Below, piece by piece: positions 5,190-9,023 of a DNA stretch of 9,023 bases. The notes below the pieces were generated by a model. The model worked only from the letters and a program-made list of their open reading frames with translations. It had not been told where the DNA came from and made no database searches. Every line of letters begins with the position of its first letter. Position 1 is the stretch's first letter. The translations under genes and the position numbers were made by a program. The DNA is from Candidatus Woesearchaeota archaeon (lineage in GTDB: Archaea; Nanobdellota; Nanobdellia; Woesearchaeales; 21-14-0-10-32-9). The stretch is taken from contig PWWA01000113.1 in the NCBI GenBank assembly GCA_003562145.1, positions 1 to 9,023 of the forward strand, written 5' to 3'.

Positions 5190-6128
5190 TTACTTTTTGA
5201 TAACGTATTCTAACGGGTAGCGGTTTGCTAGGTGGAGTTCTTTCCAGTGGAGGATTTCTGTGCGTAAAAGGTTTTCTTTGAAGATTTCATGCAAGGATTC
5301 TAGTTTGTTCAGGTAGTCTTCGTGGTTTTCGCTCATGAAGTGCAGGTAAACAAATTTTTTTGAGTAACCACCCATAGCCATGAAGCTAAGGCTCTTAATT
5401 TTTTTTATAATGCTTTCATTGAATTGTTTTAGTTCGAATATTGCTTGTGTTACTCTTAGGCCTCCTAGTTTTTTCCCGGTTTGGGGCATTAGCCTGCTGA
5501 AATAACCGTTCCTGATAAGCCTTTTCAGCCTGTAATGTGTTACGTCGTAGCTTATCTTTAGGTCCTTGGATATTTGTAGTAATGAATCCTTGGCGTGGCC
5601 TGAGGATAAGTGCTTTACGATTGAAATGTCTTTTTTGTCGAGCTTTATTTTGCTTGGAATCATGGTTGGCTTCCTGAGCTTTATCTTTGTGCCGAAGTGT
5701 GTGAAGTCAGAAACAATTGTTTTGTCTATTGTTATTGATTCGTGTTCAGGCAGGCTTTCTTCAAATTCTTGTATTTGTTCCCTGTTTTTGTAGAAGCACC
5801 ATACTGCTAAGTTGTATGTGCCTGTGTTTTCGTGGATGCTGTGAACGGGCTTTTCCTTAATCATTTTCGTTATTATTTCACCCGGCTTTTTTGTGTTGAA
5901 TAAGTATAGTTTTTTTGTTAGTGGTATTAAGTCCCAGTTTAGGATGGCGTCGTACCTAGAGATATATCCTTTTTCCTCAAGCCTTTTGATTTTGTAGCTG
6001 ATTGTTTGTTGTGGCAGGTGAAGGGCTTTGGCTAGCTGCTTTGTCGTGTACCTGCAGTAATCAAACAAATAATCCAGGAGTTCTTTATCTTTCGCTGTTA
6101 GTCTTAGCATAGTGCTTGTAATAGTCAT
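5190..6128 (-). CDS. Tandem Lrp/AsnC-type transcriptional regulator
   Basis: The 312 residues contain two Lrp-like units in a row. Unit one has a winged helix-turn-helix (about 9-60; QLAKALHLPQQTISYKIKRL, then EEKGYISRYDAIL) and an alpha/beta sensor-like domain (about 70-150). Unit two has another winged helix (about 163-215; ISKDLKISYDVTHYRLKRL, then IRNGYFSR) and a second sensor-like domain (about 225-300). Usual Lrp proteins have one such unit of about 150 residues, so this acts like a covalent dimer. The effector is unknown. ATG 6128 follows a TATA box (6158-6165) at near-leaderless spacing; the in-frame ATG at residue 7 is an alternative. Its divergent neighbours at 6231-6974 and its own promoter are the natural first targets. 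Confidence 0.8.
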   Translation of the reverse strand: MTITSTMLRLTAKDKELLDYLFDYCRYTTKQLAKALHLPQQTISYKIKRLEEKGYISRYDAILNWDLIPLTKKLYLFNTKKPGEIITKMIKEKPVHSIHENTGTYNLAVWCFYKNREQIQEFEESLPEHESITIDKTIVSDFTHFGTKIKLRKPTMIPSKIKLDKKDISIVKHLSSGHAKDSLLQISKDLKISYDVTHYRLKRLIRNGYFSRLMPQTGKKLGGLRVTQAIFELKQFNESIIKKIKSLSFMAMGGYSKKFVYLHFMSENHEDYLNKLESLHEIFKENLLRTEILHWKELHLANRYPLEYVIKK

Positions 6129-6157
6129 GATTATTTAAATTTTTCCTAAATCTACCA

Positions 6158-6165
6158 AATTTATA
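6158..6165 (-). promoter_or_regulatory. TATA box of the tandem Lrp regulator
   Basis: Read on the minus strand this is TTATAAAT, about 30-37 bases ahead of ATG 6128, predicting a leader of only a few bases. Its edge overlaps the ATAAC/GTTAT repeats, which suits autoregulation. Confidence 0.45.
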
Positions 6166-6190
6166 ACAGAAATAACTATATTATTGTTAT
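6163..6190. promoter_or_regulatory. Candidate operator with ATAAC/GTTAT repeats
   Basis: ATAAC (6163-6167) and GTTAT (6186-6190) form an inverted pair around an inner inverted pair, AATAA (6171-6175) and TTATT (6181-6185). A direct copy of ATAAC lies at 6172-6176. The block sits in the middle of the 102-base divergent region and overlaps the regulator TATA box. Palindromic A+T-rich sites are typical for Lrp-family proteins, so this is the best candidate site for the adjacent regulator. The low sequence complexity makes chance a real alternative. Confidence 0.35.
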
Positions 6191-6230
6191 GTCATCTCTT
6201 AGTAACAAATAAACTTTGAGGTGATTTGAA

Positions 6231-6434
6231 ATGACTTACTTCCAAATACAACAAATGCTGCAGGACAAAGGCCATGAAGATGTAATAGGAAAGCTAAAAG
6301 AAATAACGGGCATGAAAACAGCTTACAATCAAAAACAAGTACAAGGATATCGAATACTGATTGGGCCTGACGGCTTTGCCTACACAGGAAACATAACAAC
6401 ACAAGATTTTGACAAAAGATTTTACCAAAGATAA
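6231..6434 (+). CDS. Small protein of unknown function, first of a two-gene operon
   Basis: I do not recognise this 67-residue protein. It looks soluble, with no signal peptide or membrane helix. An N-terminal amphipathic stretch (MTYFQIQQMLQDKG, then EDVIGKLKEITG) is followed by a probable beta hairpin (VQGYRILIGPDGFAYTGNI) and a basic end. A good SD site, GAGGTGAT (6218-6225), precedes the ATG and supports it as a real gene. It is 21 bases from the next gene, which has its own SD site, so the two are probably co-transcribed. It is divergent from the tandem Lrp regulator, which may control it. Confidence 0.7.
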   Translation: MTYFQIQQMLQDKGHEDVIGKLKEITGMKTAYNQKQVQGYRILIGPDGFAYTGNITTQDFDKRFYQR

Positions 6435-6455
6435 AAACTCAAAAGGTGAAAAAAA

Positions 6456-6974
6456 ATGACTGCTGAAAACTTAGAAGAAAGAGTAAAACAGGATTTAAAA
6501 AATGACAGCCCTCCATTAAGCCAAAAAGATTATATTGAATACATAAAAGACAACTTCAATTATACTATTCACGACGACATAGCTACGTTTGAGCTGAGAT
6601 TGGATGATAGGGTAAAGCATTACGATAAAAGGGAAGAAATAAGTGAAGGTGATAGCCTCTCAAATGCAGGTAAAGGCTTTATTATAAACAGGGAACTTAA
6701 CGGACAAGAAACCCTTTACACAGACAGCATAATCCACCAAGTGTTTTACGGAAGGACTCCTAGGCAGAAAAAGCTAAACTCCTACCTCAAGCAAAATTAC
6801 CCTGAGTTGCTGAAAGAATACAAGTCCCTGGCGCTGAAAAGCATAGATTTCAAAAAAGGCTCAAAGAAAGAATTTGTGGAAGGATATGATGCTTATGCGA
6901 CAAAGCTTCTTTTAGTGGCCACTGAATATAACCGAAGCGTACCGCGGAAAGATAGGGTTTTGTTGATCCCATAA
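6456..6974 (+). CDS. Protein of unknown function, second of a two-gene operon
   Basis: The 172-residue product is not recognised. It is hydrophilic and charged, with no signal peptide, membrane helix or cysteine, and should be cytoplasmic. Visible blocks are an N-terminal helix (about 3-15), an aromatic/acidic segment (DYIEYIKDNFNYTIHDDIA, 25-43), FYGRTPRQKKLNSYLKQNY (about 97-115), and a C-terminal helix ending in a basic segment. The SD site AGGTGA (6444-6449) lies six bases before ATG. The last 63 bases overlap, tail to tail, the end of the minus-strand gene that ends at 6912. Both frames look coding, so this seems a true convergent overlap. Its function may be tied to the 67-residue partner upstream. 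Confidence 0.72.
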   Translation: MTAENLEERVKQDLKNDSPPLSQKDYIEYIKDNFNYTIHDDIATFELRLDDRVKHYDKREEISEGDSLSNAGKGFIINRELNGQETLYTDSIIHQVFYGRTPRQKKLNSYLKQNYPELLKEYKSLALKSIDFKKGSKKEFVEGYDAYATKLLLVATEYNRSVPRKDRVLLIP

Positions 6975-7658
6975 ATTTTCTTTGCTTTGTTTTTTCTTTA
7001 GGACTATGTGGTCTAGGTCTTCGATGATTAGCCTTCCTGTGTTGTCATAGTTGTTTTTTACAACGAAGAACATGTTCCTTATGGCTTTGTCATATCTTAT
7101 TTTATTATCGCTTCCTATGTATCCGTGTGCAAAGACATCTGCTTGGTATAACCCGTTTTTTATGGCTCCTGATATTCTTCGGTGGGATTCTTCATATTCT
7201 GCCAGTAGCTCTCTTCCATTGGCTAGCTTTTCGAATTCTGTTTCAGCTATTTCCTGGACAGTGTTTCTGCCGTTTTCCCTTAAATCAGGAGAAATGAAGA
7301 CTGCATTAGGCTCTACTCCTCTATTAAAAGAAGTCCTAACGTAGGGGTGCAGCTTTGTTACGTTAGTGAATCCGAACTCTTCAAGGATTCTCGTTGTGGA
7401 TTCCACGTTTTTTGTTATGTCGAACCCCCATAAGCCGTAGTGTTCGGGGTGGGTTCGTACACTCTTCCTGTAACCTAAGATTCTTCCGACCATGCTTGCT
7501 TCCGGGATAGTTAGTATTATTGAGTTTGTGCCTGCACTGATTATCCTATCAGAATCCATTGGCAGCAGCTTGTATTTTCCGCTTAAGTTTTTTTGTTCCG
7601 GCAGGGTTGCTAAGTATTCTTCGAGTTCCAACTCAGCAAATTTGTGTTTGTTACTCAC
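6912..7658 (-). CDS. Unrecognised protein with a possible kinase-like catalytic loop
   Basis: The product has 248 residues from a GTG start. The start is chosen because a strong TATA box (7682-7689) lies 24-31 bases upstream; a longer reading frame from ATG 7706 would contain the promoter. No SD site is seen, so the mRNA is probably leaderless. The family is not recognised with confidence. RYDKAIRNMFFVV has D190 and N195 in the D-x4-N spacing of kinase-like catalytic loops, and IIEDLDHI (D214, D216) follows at a place where a metal-binding Asp would be expected. NAVFISPDLRENG (118-130) could be a hinge. No clear glycine loop or ATP-anchoring lysine is seen, so a pseudokinase-like fold or something unrelated is possible. 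It overlaps the 172-residue protein gene by 63 bases. Confidence 0.65.
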   Translation of the reverse strand: MSNKHKFAELELEEYLATLPEQKNLSGKYKLLPMDSDRIISAGTNSIILTIPEASMVGRILGYRKSVRTHPEHYGLWGFDITKNVESTTRILEEFGFTNVTKLHPYVRTSFNRGVEPNAVFISPDLRENGRNTVQEIAETEFEKLANGRELLAEYEESHRRISGAIKNGLYQADVFAHGYIGSDNKIRYDKAIRNMFFVVKNNYDNTGRLIIEDLDHIVLKKKQSKENLWDQQNPIFPRYASVIFSGH

Positions 7659-7681
7659 AAGTAATATAATGGTTGTTTTTA

Positions 7682-7689
7682 TATATAAA
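7682..7689 (-). promoter_or_regulatory. TATA box deciding the GTG start of the kinase-like gene
   Basis: Read on the minus strand this is TTTATATA, inside a longer TTTATATATAAAAA run. Its 24-31 base distance to GTG 7658 is the classic spacing for a leaderless archaeal gene. Confidence 0.6.
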
Positions 7690-7715
7690 TGTTTCGTTTT
7701 TATCATGGTTTTTTT

Positions 7716-7730
7716 CTAAATATTTTTAAG
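7716..7730 (+). promoter_or_regulatory. TATA-like element of the yjbQ gene
   Basis: CTAAATATTTTTAAG predicts a start near 7748 and a leader of about 15 bases carrying the SD site AGGTGG (7753-7758). Confidence 0.45.
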
Positions 7731-7763
7731 GAAACCCCGTTTACCAGCAACCAGGTGGTTTTT

Positions 7764-8177
7764 ATGAAGAGCTACAGAAAAGAACTATGGTTCAACACAA
7801 CGAAAAAGATTGAGTTCATCAACATAACCGAGAAAGTCCAAGAAACAATAAATGAATCAGGCGTCAAAGAAGGACTTGTTTTAGTGAATCCTATGCATAT
7901 CACAGCCGCAGTCTATGTTAATGACGCAGAATCAGGCTTAATAGAAGATTACAAGAAATGGCTGGAAGAACTCGCACCATACCACGGAGACTACAAACAC
8001 AACTTAACCGGAGAGGACAACGCGCACGCCCACCTAAAACGCCAGTTAATGGCACACCAAGTCGTCCACGCCATAACCAAAGGAAAACTCGACCTCGGCC
8101 CCTGGGAACAAATCTATTACGCGGAATTCGACGGCCAAAGAAAAAAACGCGTCTTGATAAAAATCATCGGGGAATAA
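7764..8177 (+). CDS. yjbQ: YjbQ/UPF0047 family protein (secondary thiamine-phosphate synthase type)
   Basis: The 137 residues match this small, widespread single-domain family. Conserved blocks are [18 protein letters not shown] (about 38-55), [12 protein letters not shown] (about 94-105), and [18 protein letters not shown] (about 117-134). The histidines in MHITA and NAHAHLK probably bind a metal ion in the pocket. Some members show weak thiamine-phosphate synthase activity and can replace ThiE, but the true function is unsettled. The start at ATG 7764 is set by the SD site AGGTGG five bases upstream; the 25 codons before it overlap the promoter. No thiamine gene is near. It is divergent from the kinase-like gene. 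T7 at 8187-8193 follows the stop. Confidence 0.93.
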   Translation: MKSYRKELWFNTTKKIEFINITEKVQETINESGVKEGLVLVNPMHITAAVYVNDAESGLIEDYKKWLEELAPYHGDYKHNLTGEDNAHAHLKRQLMAHQVVHAITKGKLDLGPWEQIYYAEFDGQRKKRVLIKIIGE

Positions 8178-8186
8178 ACACAACAA

Positions 8187-8193
8187 TTTTTTT
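8187..8193 (+). terminator. T7 tract after yjbQ
   Basis: Seven T residues begin nine bases after the yjbQ stop codon, without a convincing hairpin. This fits simple U-tract termination in archaea. Confidence 0.4.
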
Positions 8194-8210
8194 CGTTTTA
8201 TGCCTTATTC

Positions 8211-8218
8211 TAAATATA
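8211..8218 (+). promoter_or_regulatory. TATA box of the single-unit Lrp regulator
   Basis: TAAATATA predicts a start near 8242 and a leader of about 90 bases before ATG 8331. The leader contains two perfect palindromes, TTCCGGAA (8250-8257) and AAAACGTTTT (8308-8317); the second abuts the SD site GGAGGT (8318-8323). Confidence 0.4.
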
Positions 8219-8330
8219 TTCGAAAACCTTACGGGAACAAGAAAAGAACTTCCGGAATTTTTTGGGATATTCAAATAAACAACCGGAACCTATACGAATA
8301 AACCAAGAAAACGTTTTGGAGGTTAATAAA

Positions 8331-8792
8331 ATGAAAGAAAAAGATTATTCGGTGATCGGTTATTTCAGGGCGAATGCGAGGATGAGCCTAACAAAGCTAA
8401 GCAAAGCCACAAAGATACCGGTAAGCACTTTATTCGACAAGCTGAGGGATTTCGAGAACAGGAAAATAATACAGAGACATACCGCAATAATAGATTTTAA
8501 AAAACTTGGATATGACATAAAACTCCAAATACTCCTAGCCGTAGACAAGGACAAGAAAGAAACACTGCAAAAATTCCTATCCAGACACCCACGGGTAAAC
8601 ACCATCCTAAGAATAAACAACGGCTACGACTACATGATCGAAGCCATATTCAAAAACATGGAAGAACTAGACGAATTCACAAAGAACCTGGAAGAACACG
8701 AGCCAAAAGACAAAAAAGAACTATACATAATGGAAGACATCAAAAGAGAAGAATTCCTAACACACAAAGAAAACCTAGGAATAATAAGATAA
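8331..8792 (+). CDS. Lrp/AsnC-family transcriptional regulator
   Basis: The 153 residues are the normal Lrp/AsnC length. An N-terminal winged helix-turn-helix (about 5-55; LTKLSKATKIPVSTLFDKLR, with wing RKIIQRHTAIIDF) is followed by an effector-binding/oligomerisation RAM domain (about 62-140). The RAM domain contains the typical INNGYDYMIEAIFKNMEEL stretch. It probably acts as a dimer or octamer sensing an amino acid or related metabolite, which the sequence does not identify. ATG 8331 is chosen for its SD site GGAGGT (8318-8323) seven bases upstream; an in-frame TTG at 8262 has none. It may regulate itself and the gene 47 bases downstream. It is half the size of the tandem regulator at 5190-6128, and the two are probably related by domain family only. 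Confidence 0.9.
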   Translation: MKEKDYSVIGYFRANARMSLTKLSKATKIPVSTLFDKLRDFENRKIIQRHTAIIDFKKLGYDIKLQILLAVDKDKKETLQKFLSRHPRVNTILRINNGYDYMIEAIFKNMEELDEFTKNLEEHEPKDKKELYIMEDIKREEFLTHKENLGIIR

Positions 8793-8813
8793 GATAGACG
8801 AGAAAAGAATAAT

Positions 8814-8833
8814 CGCTAGAACCAAACCTAGCG
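8814..8833 (+). repeat. Inverted repeat before the last gene
   Basis: CGCTAG (8814-8819) and CTAGCG (8828-8833) form a perfect 6 bp inverted repeat around an 8-base loop. It lies between the Lrp gene and the next start codon and touches the GGGAG SD-like site (8833-8837). It could be an operator or an mRNA hairpin limiting ribosome access. Confidence 0.4.
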
Positions 8834-8839
8834 GGAGCT

Positions 8840-9023
8840 ATGAAAAAAATGGAGAAACCACAATACTTAGTATCGAAAGGAATAGTAAACCTGCTAAGAA
8901 ACAGGTACGAGTTAGAACTAAGCGACAAAGCGGAACAGAGAATATCTGGATTAGAAAGTGAATTCACAGACAGGCTAGGAGAAGAACTATCAGAGACGTT
9001 CAACTACGAAACAATCTCAGCAA
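8840..9023 (+). CDS. Unrecognised protein, N-terminal fragment
   Basis: The gene is open at the right edge; 61 residues are visible. The fragment is soluble-looking, mostly helical and charged, for example MEKPQYLVSKGIVNLLRNR followed by SDKAEQRISGLESEFTDRL. It has no signal peptide or membrane helix, and I cannot assign a family. The start is uncertain. From ATG 8840 the GGGAG SD site is only two bases away, while from the in-frame ATG 8849 it is eleven bases away, so neither spacing is ideal. It follows the Lrp/AsnC gene by 47 bases on the same strand and may be its operon partner or target. Codon use, with many AAC, ACA and CTA codons, looks like that of the Lrp gene before it. Confidence 0.6.
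   Translation, partial: MKKMEKPQYLVSKGIVNLLRNRYELELSDKAEQRISGLESEFTDRLGEELSETFNYETISA

Noticed and set aside
7659..7706. Longer start (ATG 7706) for the kinase-like protein
   Set aside because: The extra 16 codons contain the best TATA box of the region; GTG 7658 has ideal leaderless spacing.
7958..8278. 106-codon Arg/Pro-rich frame inside yjbQ
   Set aside because: It is out of frame with the well-conserved YjbQ protein, has no SD site, and its composition is that of a shadow frame.
8360..8620. Minus-strand frame opposite the Lrp gene
   Set aside because: It lies entirely antisense to a clear Lrp/AsnC gene and shows no promoter or SD site.

Overview
The window is a gene-dense, A+T-leaning piece of an archaeal chromosome. 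The evidence is the gene content (archaeal-type prolyl-tRNA synthetase tail, ribosomal protein eS17, the chromatin protein Alba, the mismatch endonuclease NucS/EndoMS), two tRNA genes interrupted in the anticodon loop by bulge-helix-bulge-type introns, and TATA boxes about 25-30 bases ahead of tRNA 5' ends or start codons. Some genes are leaderless; others have clear Shine-Dalgarno (SD) sites. The short genes, tiny gaps and overlapping convergent genes fit a compact genome, possibly of a DPANN-type lineage, but the lineage is inference.

Layout, left to right. 3-314 (+) is the C-terminal end of proS. Facing it is an intron-containing tRNA-Ser(CGA) on the minus strand (438-590), whose 3' trailer (about 322-437) is packed with perfect hairpins and ends in a T10 tract. 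Next come a membrane-anchored DsbA-like thiol oxidoreductase (874-1680, +) and a four-helix membrane protein with a lysine-rich tail (1851-2426, +). The latter overlaps the 3' end of nucS (2420-3175, -) by 7 bases. Divergent from nucS is the rps17e-alba pair (3283-3793, +). An M29 aminopeptidase (3808-5010, -) shares one symmetric TATA element with an intron-containing tRNA-Arg(TCG) (5068-5186, +).

The right third is less familiar. A tandem double Lrp/AsnC-type regulator (5190-6128, -) is divergent from a two-gene operon of unrecognised proteins (6231-6434 and 6456-6974, +). That operon runs tail-to-tail, with a 63-base coding overlap, into an unrecognised protein that may have a kinase-like catalytic loop (6912-7658, -). 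A YjbQ/UPF0047 protein (7764-8177, +), a conventional single-unit Lrp/AsnC regulator (8331-8792, +) and the start of an unrecognised gene (8840 to the end) follow.

The left two thirds are mostly housekeeping: translation, chromatin, repair, peptide turnover and disulfide chemistry. The best candidates for something undescribed are the structured tRNA-Ser trailer, and the regulator, orphan pair and kinase-like cluster at 5190-7658 with repeated ATAAC/GTTAT motifs in its divergent control region. No mobile element, CRISPR array, rRNA or replication origin was seen.
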